Shown: positions 1 through 5,417 of the stretch, in pieces | How the letters are laid out: every line of letters begins with the position of its first letter | Numbering within the stretch: the first letter of the stretch is position 1 | Source: Oscillospiraceae bacterium | GTDB lineage: Bacteria; Bacillota; Clostridia; Oscillospirales; Ruminococcaceae | Direction of reading: 5' to 3' | DNA length: 8,090 nt | Assembly: GCA_022511485.1 (NCBI GenBank) | Contig: JAFLUJ010000304.1 | Coordinates: 1 to 8,090, forward strand | The notes under the pieces: model-generated | The model's input: the letters and a program-made list of their open reading frames with translations, nothing else | Databases searched by the model: none | Told to the model about the DNA's origin: nothing | Made by a program: the position numbers and the translations under genes

Positions 1-116
1 TGGACTACTCCGATATTGTGATACACATTTTCAACAAGGAAATGAGAGAATTCTATAATCTTGAACGACTATGGAATGACGGCAAGCAGGAGGACATCTC
101 CAAATATTTGGATTGA
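1..116 (+). CDS. rsfS: Ribosomal silencing factor RsfS, C-terminal fragment
   Basis: This is the 3' end of a gene that begins before the window. The frame starting at base 3 gives 37 residues and a TGA stop at 114-116. The fragment contains DYSDIVIHIF followed by REFYNLERLW, which matches the conserved C-terminal signature of the RsfS/Iojap family (DY-D-VVHIF, then FY-LERLW). RsfS binds ribosomal protein uL14 on the 50S subunit and blocks subunit joining in starvation or stationary phase. Its stop lies 43 nt before leuS with no terminator between them, so the two are probably co-transcribed; rsfS next to leuS is an arrangement I associate with Clostridia. The N-terminal part and start lie outside the window. 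Identification rests on this short motif only, but the motif is distinctive. Confidence 0.85.
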   Translation, partial: DYSDIVIHIFNKEMREFYNLERLWNDGKQEDISKYLD

Positions 117-159
117 TAGTCATTTTTAATTTTATAAATCTGAAAAGGAATGATAACAA

Positions 160-2565
160 ATGGAAAGATACGATTATGCTTCTGTGGAAAAGAAGTGGCA
201 GGATTACTGGGAGGAGCAGGGCACATTCAAGGCGGAGACCGGAAGCAGCAAGCCCAAGTTTTACGCTCTGGTGGAATTTCCCTACCCCTCCGGCTCAGGT
301 ATGCACGTAGGACACATCAAGGCTTACTCCGGACTTGAAGTCGTAAGCCGCAAAAAGCGTCTGGAAGGCTACAATGTTCTTTTCCCAATAGGCTTTGACG
401 CTTACGGTCTGCCTACCGAGAACACTGCCATGAAAACAGGCGTACATCCCAGAATAGTTACGGACAACAATATCAAAAAGTTCACCGGTCAGCTCAAGCG
501 TGTGGGATTCTCCTTCGACTGGTCAAGAGTTGTCGATACCACCGACGAAAACTACTATAAATGGACTCAGTGGATCTTCCTTAAAATGTTTGAAAAGGGA
601 CTTGTTTTCAGAGATACAACTCTTGTAAACTACTGCCCCAGCTGTAAGGTTGTTCTTTCAAATGAGGACTCCCAGGGCGGCAAGTGCGACATCTGCCACA
701 GTGATATTGTCCAGAAAACCAAGGAGGTATGGTATCTCCGCATCACCGAGTACGCCGACAAGCTTTTGCAGGGTCTTGACGAGGTAGACTATCTCCCTAA
801 TATCCGTCTCCAGCAGGAAAACTGGATCGGCAAATCCACAGGAGCTTTCGTAAACTTCTCCATAAAGGAAAACGACGAGGTGCTGAGAATTTACACCACC
901 CGTCCGGACACTCTTTACGGTGTTACATTTATGGTAATTGCTCCGGAGCATCCCATTATTGAGAAGTACAGGGATTCCATTGCAAATATAGACGCTCTTG
1001 ACGCCTACAAAGCCGAGTGCGCAAAGAAGAGTGAATTTGAAAGAACTCAGCTTGTCAAGGACAAGACCGGCGTTAAGATCGACGGTCTGACTGCTATAAA
1101 TCCGGTCACAGGAAAGGAAGTCCCCGTTTATATTTCCGACTATGTTATGATGGGCTACGGTACAGGAGCTATCATGGCTGTTCCTGCTCACGACACCCGT
1201 GACTACGAATTTGCCAAGAAATTCGGTATCGACATTGTAGAAGTCATCAAGGGCGGAGACATCTCCAGGGAAGCCTACACAGGCGAGGGAGAACTGATAA
1301 ATTCCGAAAGTCTCAACGGTATCTCCAATAAAAAGGAAGCCATCGCAAAGATGCTTGAAGTCCTTGAAGAAAAGGGCTGCGGCGAAAAGGGCGTCCAGTA
1401 CAAGATGAAGGACTGGGCTTTCAACCGTCAGAGATACTGGGGAGAACCTATACCAATCGTTCATTGTCCCAAGTGCGGAACTGTTGCCGTTCCTTATGAG
1501 GAGCTTCCCTTGAAGCTTCCCCCGGTGGAAAATTTCCAGCCCGGCTCGGACGGCGAAAGTCCGCTTGCAAAAATAGATTCCTTCGTAAACTGCAAGTGTC
1601 CCAAGTGCGGCGGCGATGCAAAGCGTGAGACCGACACCATGCCTCAGTGGGCAGGTTCTTCATGGTACTTCCTCCGTTACTGCGACCCCAATAACAGCGA
1701 AGCCTTCGCTTCACAGGAGGCTCTCAAATACTGGATGCCTGTTGACTGGTACAACGGAGGCATGGAGCACGTTACAAGGCACATGATATACTCCCGCTTC
1801 TGGCACAGATTCCTGTACGATCTGGGCGAAGTTCCCGTCAAAGAACCATATGCAAAGAGAACGGCACAGGGACTTGTCCTTGGTCCGGACGGCGAAAAGA
1901 TGAGCAAGTCCAAGGGAAATGTTGTTGACCCTAACGATGTTGTGGACGCTTACGGTGCGGACGTCCTGAGAGTATACGTCCTCTTTATGGGAGACTACGA
2001 GCAGGCTGCTCCCTGGAGCGAAAACAGCGTAAAGGGCTGCAAGCGCTTCCTTGACCGTATCTGGGCTTTGCAGGAGAAGCTTGTGGACGGCGACGAATAC
2101 CGTCCCGAAATGGTTTCCGCAATGCACAAGACCATCAAGAAAGTAACCGAGGATATTGAAGCAATGAAGTTCAACACAGCCATTGCAGCAATGATGTCCC
2201 TTATCAATACCATCTACGACAGCGGAAGCATAAACAAAGCGGAGTATAAGTCTCTGCTTATGATACTCAATCCATTTGCTCCTCACATGACCGAGGAGAT
2301 CTACAAAAATGTTTTCGGAGAGATCCTCAGCGAGCAGAAGTGGGTGTCCTATGACGAAGCTCTCTGCGTCGACAGCATGATCGAGGTTGCCGTTCAGGTA
2401 AACGGAAAGATCAAGGCAAAAATAATGATCCCCGCCGAGGCAGAACAGCCGGAGGTGCTTGAAATCGCCAAAAAGGACGCCGGAGTTTCAGCAGCAATTG
2501 ATGGCAAGAACGTGGTAAAGGAAATTTATGTAAAGGGACGTCTTGTAAATATAGTTGTAAAATAG
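160..2565 (+). CDS. leuS: Leucine--tRNA ligase (LeuRS), complete
   Basis: A class Ia aminoacyl-tRNA synthetase that charges tRNA-Leu with leucine in the cytoplasm, using ATP. The 801-residue length is usual for bacterial LeuRS. The HIGH signature appears as HVGH at residues 49-52 within PYPSGSGMHVGH, and KMSKS is exact at 580-584. A first zinc-knuckle-like cluster is C159/C162/C176/C179. A second set is C436/C439 with C480/C483. The CP1 editing domain shows TTRPDTLYG (from residue 246) and GYGTGAIMAVPAHDTRD (332-348), in which D345 matches the conserved editing aspartate, so post-transfer proofreading should be intact. The tryptophan-rich MPQWAGSSWYFLRY block precedes the catalytic C-terminal half, and the usual C-terminal anticodon-binding region follows. 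The start is set by an AAAGGAA Shine-Dalgarno at 144-150, 9 nt before ATG. No T-box leader lies in the 43-nt gap after rsfS, so regulation probably comes from an upstream promoter. Confidence 0.98.
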   Translation: MERYDYASVEKKWQDYWEEQGTFKAETGSSKPKFYALVEFPYPSGSGMHVGHIKAYSGLEVVSRKKRLEGYNVLFPIGFDAYGLPTENTAMKTGVHPRIVTDNNIKKFTGQLKRVGFSFDWSRVVDTTDENYYKWTQWIFLKMFEKGLVFRDTTLVNYCPSCKVVLSNEDSQGGKCDICHSDIVQKTKEVWYLRITEYADKLLQGLDEVDYLPNIRLQQENWIGKSTGAFVNFSIKENDEVLRIYTTRPDTLYGVTFMVIAPEHPIIEKYRDSIANIDALDAYKAECAKKSEFERTQLVKDKTGVKIDGLTAINPVTGKEVPVYISDYVMMGYGTGAIMAVPAHDTRDYEFAKKFGIDIVEVIKGGDISREAYTGEGELINSESLNGISNKKEAIAKMLEVLEEKGCGEKGVQYKMKDWAFNRQRYWGEPIPIVHCPKCGTVAVPYEELPLKLPPVENFQPGSDGESPLAKIDSFVNCKCPKCGGDAKRETDTMPQWAGSSWYFLRYCDPNNSEAFASQEALKYWMPVDWYNGGMEHVTRHMIYSRFWHRFLYDLGEVPVKEPYAKRTAQGLVLGPDGEKMSKSKGNVVDPNDVVDAYGADVLRVYVLFMGDYEQAAPWSENSVKGCKRFLDRIWALQEKLVDGDEYRPEMVSAMHKTIKKVTEDIEAMKFNTAIAAMMSLINTIYDSGSINKAEYKSLLMILNPFAPHMTEEIYKNVFGEILSEQKWVSYDEALCVDSMIEVAVQVNGKIKAKIMIPAEAEQPEVLEIAKKDAGVSAAIDGKNVVKEIYVKGRLVNIVVK

Positions 2566-2571
2566 GTAAAA

Positions 2572-2641
2572 GTGTAAAGTTTTTTCAAAATTTTATCTAA
2601 CCTTAACGAAAAAAGCCTTAAAACTTTGTACAGTTTTTTTT
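2572..2641 (+). terminator. Probable rho-independent terminator after leuS
   Basis: Bases 2572-2583 can pair with 2620-2631 (12 pairs including two G-U, core AAAGTTTT with AAAACTTT). A run of eight T follows at 2634-2641. The loop is long (36 nt) and the stem is AT-rich, so this is weaker than a textbook terminator. Its position, between the leuS stop and the rpsU promoter, fits separation of the two transcripts. Confidence 0.5.
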
Positions 2642-2650
2642 CGATAACTA

Positions 2651-2680
2651 TTGACAAGTCCAGTATATGTGCGGTATAAT
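2651..2680 (+). promoter_or_regulatory. Sigma-A promoter of rpsU
   Basis: A perfect -35 box TTGACA (2651-2656) and a perfect -10 box TATAAT (2675-2680) are separated by 18 bp. Predicted transcription start is near 2687, giving an 87-nt leader before the rpsU ATG. The near-consensus sequence suggests strong constitutive expression, as expected for a ribosomal protein. The -10 box is overlapped by one arm of an inverted repeat, described separately. Confidence 0.88.
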
Positions 2681-2710
2681 AAAATAGTTACATCATGGGC
2701 AATACCGCAC
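2669..2710. repeat. 9-bp perfect inverted repeat straddling the rpsU -10 box and start
   Basis: GTGCGGTAT (2669-2677) and its exact reverse complement ATACCGCAC (2702-2710) are separated by 24 nt. The left arm includes the first three bases of the -10 hexamer, so that arm is not transcribed. The repeat therefore cannot simply be an RNA hairpin of the leader, and could be an operator or a chance match. A partial third copy, CCGCAC, recurs at 2749-2754. Confidence 0.4.
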
Positions 2711-2758
2711 AAAAATAACATATGTATTGCTCTTGTACAAAACCTCTGCCGCACGGCA
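2697..2758 (+). promoter_or_regulatory. Structured rpsU 5' leader, candidate regulatory RNA
   Basis: Two hairpins can form in the leader. In the first, GGGCAATAC (2697-2705) pairs with GTATTGCTC (2724-2732), nine pairs with one G-U and an 18-nt loop. In the second, TGCC (2747-2750) pairs with GGCA (2755-2758) around a GCAC loop, ending 2 nt before the GGGAGG ribosome binding site. Ribosomal protein genes often have autoregulatory leaders, so feedback by bS21 is possible, but this is inference from structure and position alone. Confidence 0.35.
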
Positions 2759-2773
2759 AAGGGAGGGAATAAA

Positions 2774-2947
2774 ATGGCTGAAATTCGTGTAGGAAAAAAC
2801 GAATCTCTGGATACCGCTCTCAAGCGTTTTAAAAGAAGCTGCGCCAAGGACGGCGTTATCGCTGAGGTTCGCAAAAGAGAACACTATGAGAAGCCTTCGG
2901 TAAAGCGTAAAAAGAAATCCGAGGCTGCTCGTAAGCGTAAGTATTAA
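2774..2947 (+). CDS. rpsU: Small ribosomal subunit protein bS21
   Basis: A 57-residue, very basic protein (MAEIRVGKNESLDTALKRFK at the start, KRKKKSEAARKRKY at the end) with the length and sequence of bacterial bS21. The N-terminal part carries the family's conserved VGKNESLD-ALKRFKR block, and the Lys/Arg-rich C-terminal tail contacts 16S rRNA. bS21 sits on the 30S platform near the anti-Shine-Dalgarno sequence and promotes translation initiation. The frame is open upstream to 2651, but that start lies inside the promoter. The ATG at 2774 has GGGAGG at 2761-2766, 7 nt upstream, and yields the conserved N-terminus. The gene has its own promoter. In many Firmicutes yqeY follows rpsU; here a structured RNA element follows instead. 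Confidence 0.97.
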   Translation: MAEIRVGKNESLDTALKRFKRSCAKDGVIAEVRKREHYEKPSVKRKKKSEAARKRKY

Positions 2948-2972
2948 TTTGTTAATTAGTAACGCTTAATTT

Positions 2973-3097
2973 AAAAAGCGGGTGGAGTGCTTAAGCCACG
3001 ACGATAGCGGAGTTATTATGTTTCCGTATCGTTTTTACCCTGACCGTAAAAGTAACTTGCGGAATGGGTGAAGGCTCAGCCTTCCTGCCCGCTTTTT
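2973..3097 (+). ncRNA. Five-helix structured RNA downstream of rpsU, closing stem acting as terminator
   Basis: A 10-bp perfect closing stem, AAAAAGCGGG (2973-2982) with CCCGCTTTTT (3088-3097), encloses four further helices. P2 pairs 2983-2985 with 2996-2998 (possibly extended by one pair at the expense of the closing stem). P3 pairs ACGATA+CGGA (3001-3006, 3008-3011) with TCCG+TATCGT (3023-3032), ten pairs with a bulged G. P4 pairs ACCC and CCG (3037-3040, 3044-3046) with CGG and GGGT (3060-3062, 3066-3069) around a symmetric 3x3 loop. P5 is GAAGGC (3070-3075) with GCCTTC (3079-3084) and a TCA triloop. The 3' strand ends in five T, so the whole can terminate the rpsU transcript. I do not recognise it as 6S, SRP, tmRNA, RNase P or a known riboswitch. 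It starts 25 nt after the rpsU stop and could be a processed 3'-UTR RNA or only an elaborate terminator. Confidence 0.6.
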
Positions 3098-3137
3098 GTG
3101 TGTATCACATTTATTGTAAATATTTTTCCCAAAACAC

Positions 3138-3166
3138 TTGCATTATTCAAAAGTTTGTGGTAAAAT
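3138..3166 (+). promoter_or_regulatory. Sigma-A extended -10 promoter of efp
   Basis: A -35 box TTGCAT (3138-3143) and -10 box TAAAAT (3161-3166) are separated by 17 bp. The TG at 3158-3159 sits one base before the -10, forming an extended -10 element. Predicted start is near 3173, leaving a short leader of about 33 nt before the efp ATG. Confidence 0.75.
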
Positions 3167-3205
3167 ATCTATGAAACGAAATTTATTCAAAAGGATGGTT
3201 TAATT

Positions 3206-3763
3206 ATGATCACAGCAGGCGATTTCAGAAACGGCGTTACCTTTGAAGAAGAGGGCAATGTTCTTCAGGTTGTTGAATTCCAGCACGTTAAGCCCGGTAA
3301 AGGCGCTGCTTTTGTAAGAACTAAGGTAAAGAACGTTATCACAGGCTCAGTGGTTGAAAAGAGCTACAACCCTTCAGCTAAGTTCCCTACAGCATTCGTT
3401 GAGAGGAAGGATATGCAGTACTCCTACACTGACGGTGATCTGTACTATTTTATGGATCCTGAGAGCTATGAGCAGGTTCCCATCAGCTCAGCAGAGCTTT
3501 CCGATAACTTCAAGTTCGTAAAGGAAGAGATGATCTGCAAGGTTTGCTCTTACAAGGGTAAGGTTTTCGCAGTTGAGCCTCCCAACTTTGTAGAGCTCGT
3601 AGTTACACAGACAGACCCCGGCTTCAAGGGCGATACAGCTACAAACGCAACAAAGCCCGCTACTCTTGAGACCGGTGCGGAGATCAAAGTTCCCCTCTTC
3701 ATTGACCAGGGTGAAACTATCAGAATCGACACAAGAACCGGCGAATACATGGAGCGTGCATAA
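3206..3763 (+). CDS. efp: Elongation factor P
   Basis: A 185-residue protein with the standard EF-P length and three-domain layout: an N-terminal KOW-like domain (about 1-62), a central OB domain (about 65-127) and a C-terminal OB domain (about 130-185). EF-P binds between the ribosomal P and E sites and relieves stalling at polyproline stretches. The tip of domain I reads KPGKGAAF, placing lysine at residue 32. K32 is the position modified with 5-aminopentanol in Bacillus subtilis, so a Firmicutes-type modification or none is likelier than the rhamnosylation of Arg32 lineages. The C-terminal RIDTRTGEYMERA matches the family's end. An AAGGA ribosome binding site lies about 10 nt before ATG. 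It is followed after 60 nt by the CD1247-type gene, probably in the same transcript. Confidence 0.97.
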   Translation: MITAGDFRNGVTFEEEGNVLQVVEFQHVKPGKGAAFVRTKVKNVITGSVVEKSYNPSAKFPTAFVERKDMQYSYTDGDLYYFMDPESYEQVPISSAELSDNFKFVKEEMICKVCSYKGKVFAVEPPNFVELVVTQTDPGFKGDTATNATKPATLETGAEIKVPLFIDQGETIRIDTRTGEYMERA

Positions 3764-3777
3764 ACGTCCGGACGATG

Positions 3778-3801
3778 ATAGGGCAGGAGCTTCTGCCCTA
3801 T
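3778..3801 (+). repeat. Intercistronic perfect hairpin between efp and the zinc-ribbon gene
   Basis: ATAGGGCAG (3778-3786) pairs perfectly with CTGCCCTAT (3793-3801) around a 6-nt loop. The downstream sequence is AATAGTAAAAGG, with no T-run, so it is not a canonical terminator. It stands 9 nt before the AGGAGG site of the next gene. Plausible roles are partial attenuation, RNA processing, or 3'-end protection of efp mRNA, giving different expression of the two genes. Confidence 0.6.
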
Positions 3802-3823
3802 AATAGTAAAAGGAGGATTTCTC

Positions 3824-4249
3824 ATGAAGCTTGGTGAAAAGGTGTCTTATCTTAAGGGTCTTATGGAAGGGCTCAGCATTGACGAGTCCACCAAGGAAGG
3901 AAAGGTCATTGCTGTAATGGCGGACATTCTTCAGGATATGGCATTGTTCGCGGAAGATATGCAGGATCAGATAGACGAAGTCGTGGAAGTAGTAGACACC
4001 ATCGACGAGGATCTTGGAGACCTTGAAAGAGACTTTTACGAGATCGACGATGATTTCTGCTGCGATGACGAGGACTGCGGCTGCTTTGATGACGACGAGG
4101 AAGAGGAGCTTTACGAAGTGACCTGTCCAAGCTGCGGAGATACCATATGTCTCAACGAGGGCATGATGGAGGAAGGCTCTATGACCTGTCCCGGCTGCGG
4201 CGAGCTTCTTGAGTTTGACCTTGACGACATCGAAACGGAGGGTGAATAA
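3824..4249 (+). CDS. CD1247-type N-terminal domain protein with C-terminal zinc ribbon
   Basis: A 141-residue acidic protein. Residues 1-75 (MKLGEKVSYLKGLMEGLSID onward, through IDEDLGDLERDFYEID) match the CD1247 N-terminal domain family of Clostridia, a mostly helical, coiled-coil-like segment of unknown function. A linker rich in Asp/Glu (about 76-96) carries four extra cysteines (C79, C80, C85, C87). The C-terminus is a zinc ribbon: CPSC at 101-104 and CPGC at 122-125, followed by GELLEFD. Proteins of this family are commonly found just after efp, as here. Function is unknown; a role around translation is suggested only by location. AGGAGG at 3811-3816, 7 nt before ATG, makes the start clear. 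No signal peptide is visible, so it is probably cytoplasmic. Confidence 0.85.
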   Translation: MKLGEKVSYLKGLMEGLSIDESTKEGKVIAVMADILQDMALFAEDMQDQIDEVVEVVDTIDEDLGDLERDFYEIDDDFCCDDEDCGCFDDDEEEELYEVTCPSCGDTICLNEGMMEEGSMTCPGCGELLEFDLDDIETEGE

Positions 4250-4291
4250 TTCCCCCGGCGTGGAAGCCCCCGCGGTTTCCGAGAAAGGCGG

Positions 4292-4321
4292 CAGACATTA
4301 TTGGTGTGTGCTGCATACAAT
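4292..4321 (+). promoter_or_regulatory. Weak candidate promoter for the FMN riboswitch-ribU unit
   Basis: A -10-like TACAAT (4316-4321) stands 18 bp after CAGACA (4292-4297), which matches the -35 consensus at four of six bases. Transcription would start near 4328, just before riboswitch stem P1. No terminator with a T-run was seen between the preceding gene (stop at 4249) and this point, so read-through from efp is also possible. The rest of 4250-4337 is GC-rich with small hairpin potential only. Confidence 0.35.
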
Positions 4322-4337
4322 TGAATATCAGCAACCT

Positions 4338-4533
4338 GTTTCAGGGCAAGGTGCAAGTCCTCACCGGCGGTGATAAGAGACGGCTCAGCCTTTCTTTAAG
4401 TCCGCGAACGGATATAACTGACCCGACGGCTGTATAAAAGGCGGTCGGAACGTGTGAATTTTCCCACTGTCAGCGAGTATCCGCCGATTCGGTGTAATTC
4501 CGAAACCGACGGTATAGTCCGGATGAAAGAAAC
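4338..4533 (+). promoter_or_regulatory. FMN riboswitch (RFN element)
   Basis: The conserved RFN blocks appear in order: CAGGGCAAGGTGCAAGTCC (from 4342), TCACCGGCGGTGATAA, AGTCCGCGAA (4399-4408), CGATTCGGTGTAATTCCG (4485-4502), AACCGACGGTATAGTCC (4504-4520) and GGATGAAAGAAAC. GTTTC (4338-4342) pairs with GAAAC (4529-4533) as stem P1. Known FMN riboswitches bind flavin mononucleotide and repress riboflavin synthesis or uptake genes; here the downstream gene is the riboflavin transporter ribU, with a terminator between them, so control by premature termination is the natural reading. An unusual 75-nt insertion (4409-4483) expands the variable arm. Confidence 0.96.
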
Positions 4534-4563
4534 AATGCGGCTTGATTTATTTACAAGCTTATT

Positions 4564-4594
4564 ACGCCCGTGAAAATTTTTCGCGGGCGTTTTT
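4564..4594 (+). terminator. Intrinsic terminator of the FMN riboswitch expression platform
   Basis: ACGCCCG (4564-4570) pairs perfectly with CGGGCGT (4584-4590). The stem extends inward with TGAA pairing to TTCG-side bases, and five T (4590-4594) follow. It lies 30 nt after P1 of the riboswitch and 50 nt before ribU. A second small hairpin, GCTTG (4540-4544) with CAAGC (4554-4558), sits between P1 and the terminator and may take part in switching, though I could not identify a clear antiterminator pairing. Confidence 0.85.
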
Positions 4595-4643
4595 CTGTGC
4601 AGATTGCTTATATTATATTAATTTTTTAAAAGGTGGTAATATT

Positions 4644-5339
4644 ATGCAAAACACTGTAACAGTAAAAAACGAAAGACCAAGGTTCAACACCAAGACAATG
4701 GTAGTAATGGCTGTAATGGCTGCAATGGCATATGCAGCGGTAACTCTTTTCAGAATACCGGTGGTATTGTTCCTTAAATACGAGCCAAAGGACGTAATAA
4801 TCACTATCGGCGGATTTATGTTCGGACCTCTTGCATCGGTGCTGATGTCATTGGTAGTATCTCTTGTTGAAATGGTGACTATAAGCGACACAGGACCTCT
4901 CGGTGCGCTGATGAACTTTATCGGAACTTGTTCCTTTGCCTGCCTTGCTGCACTGATATACAAAAGCTTCCACACCATTAAGGGAGCTGTCGCAGGACTT
5001 GCAGTAGGTACAGTTGTAATGGTCATCATCATGCTTGCCTGGAATTATCTCATTACGCCGATCTACATGGGATACCCCCGTGAAGCTGTAGCTGCAATGC
5101 TCTTACCGGCTTTCCTGCCCTTCAATCTGCTGAAAGGCGTACTTAACAGCGCTATTACAATGCTGATATACAAGCCTCTTTCCAACATTATGAGGAAAGC
5201 GCATATCCTTCCGGAAAGCAGTCAACAGACATCCGATGAAAACACAGGACACATCAAAAAATATGCTTTCGTATACATCATCGCTGCATTTGTTATCATC
5301 ACCTGTGCTGCGGTAATTATCATCTGGAGACAGAGCTGA
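4644..5339 (+). CDS. ribU: Riboflavin ECF transporter S component RibU
   Basis: A 231-residue membrane protein that binds riboflavin and works with the shared ECF energy module (EcfA, EcfA', EcfT), not encoded here. Residues 19-185 hold about six hydrophobic segments. The RibU signature FLKYEPKDVIITIGGFMFGP lies at 43-62, and the C-terminal family block LPFNLLKGVLNSAITMLIYK is at 158-177. The FMN riboswitch and terminator directly upstream strongly support the substrate. The frame is open back to 4542, but that start falls before the terminator; ATG 4644 has AGGTGG at 4631-4636, 7 nt upstream. It differs from typical RibU (about 190-205 residues) in a polar linker (about 186-206) and one extra predicted membrane segment (about 207-228). 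Confidence 0.95.
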   Translation: MQNTVTVKNERPRFNTKTMVVMAVMAAMAYAAVTLFRIPVVLFLKYEPKDVIITIGGFMFGPLASVLMSLVVSLVEMVTISDTGPLGALMNFIGTCSFACLAALIYKSFHTIKGAVAGLAVGTVVMVIIMLAWNYLITPIYMGYPREAVAAMLLPAFLPFNLLKGVLNSAITMLIYKPLSNIMRKAHILPESSQQTSDENTGHIKKYAFVYIIAAFVIITCAAVIIIWRQS

Positions 5340-5366
5340 TACATTGACGTCCGGGAAATAATAACG

Positions 5367-5397
5367 AATATCCGAACCTGCAACAGGTTCGGATATT
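5367..5397. terminator. Bidirectional terminator between convergent ribU and lipoprotein gene
   Basis: AATATCCGAACCTG (5367-5380) and its exact complement CAGGTTCGGATATT (5384-5397) form a 14-bp stem with a CAA triloop. On the plus strand the downstream TTTCATTT is T-rich; on the minus strand TTCGTTATTATTT follows. Neither is an unbroken T-run, but the strong stem and the position between two facing genes (stops at 5339 and 5418) support termination in both directions. Confidence 0.8.
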
Positions 5398-5417
5398 TCA
5401 TTTAAACTGAATTGCTT

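Noticed and set aside
117..159. T-box leader for leuS
   Set aside because: T-box control is common for aminoacyl-tRNA synthetase genes of Firmicutes, but the 43-nt gap is too short and lacks a T-box sequence.
658..1464. 268-codon open frame on the minus strand inside leuS
   Set aside because: It is fully antisense to a confidently identified leuS, has no recognisable motif, and its composition follows from the codon bias of leuS. Shorter antisense frames at 1448-2286 were rejected for the same reason.
2651..2773. N-terminal extension of rpsU to 98 residues
   Set aside because: The upstream start lies in the -35 box of the rpsU promoter, before the transcription start, and bS21 proteins begin at the downstream MAEIRVGK.
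4376..4395. Shared GGCTCAGCCTT between the FMN riboswitch (4382-4392) and helix P5 of the rpsU-downstream RNA (3073-3083)
   Set aside because: Eleven identical bases, but each is a simple GGC-TCA-GCC triloop hairpin in an independent structure; chance is sufficient.
4542..4643. N-terminal extension of ribU to 265 residues
   Set aside because: The extension would be translated from within the riboswitch terminator region; the strong AGGTGG and ATG at 4644 fit the family N-terminus.
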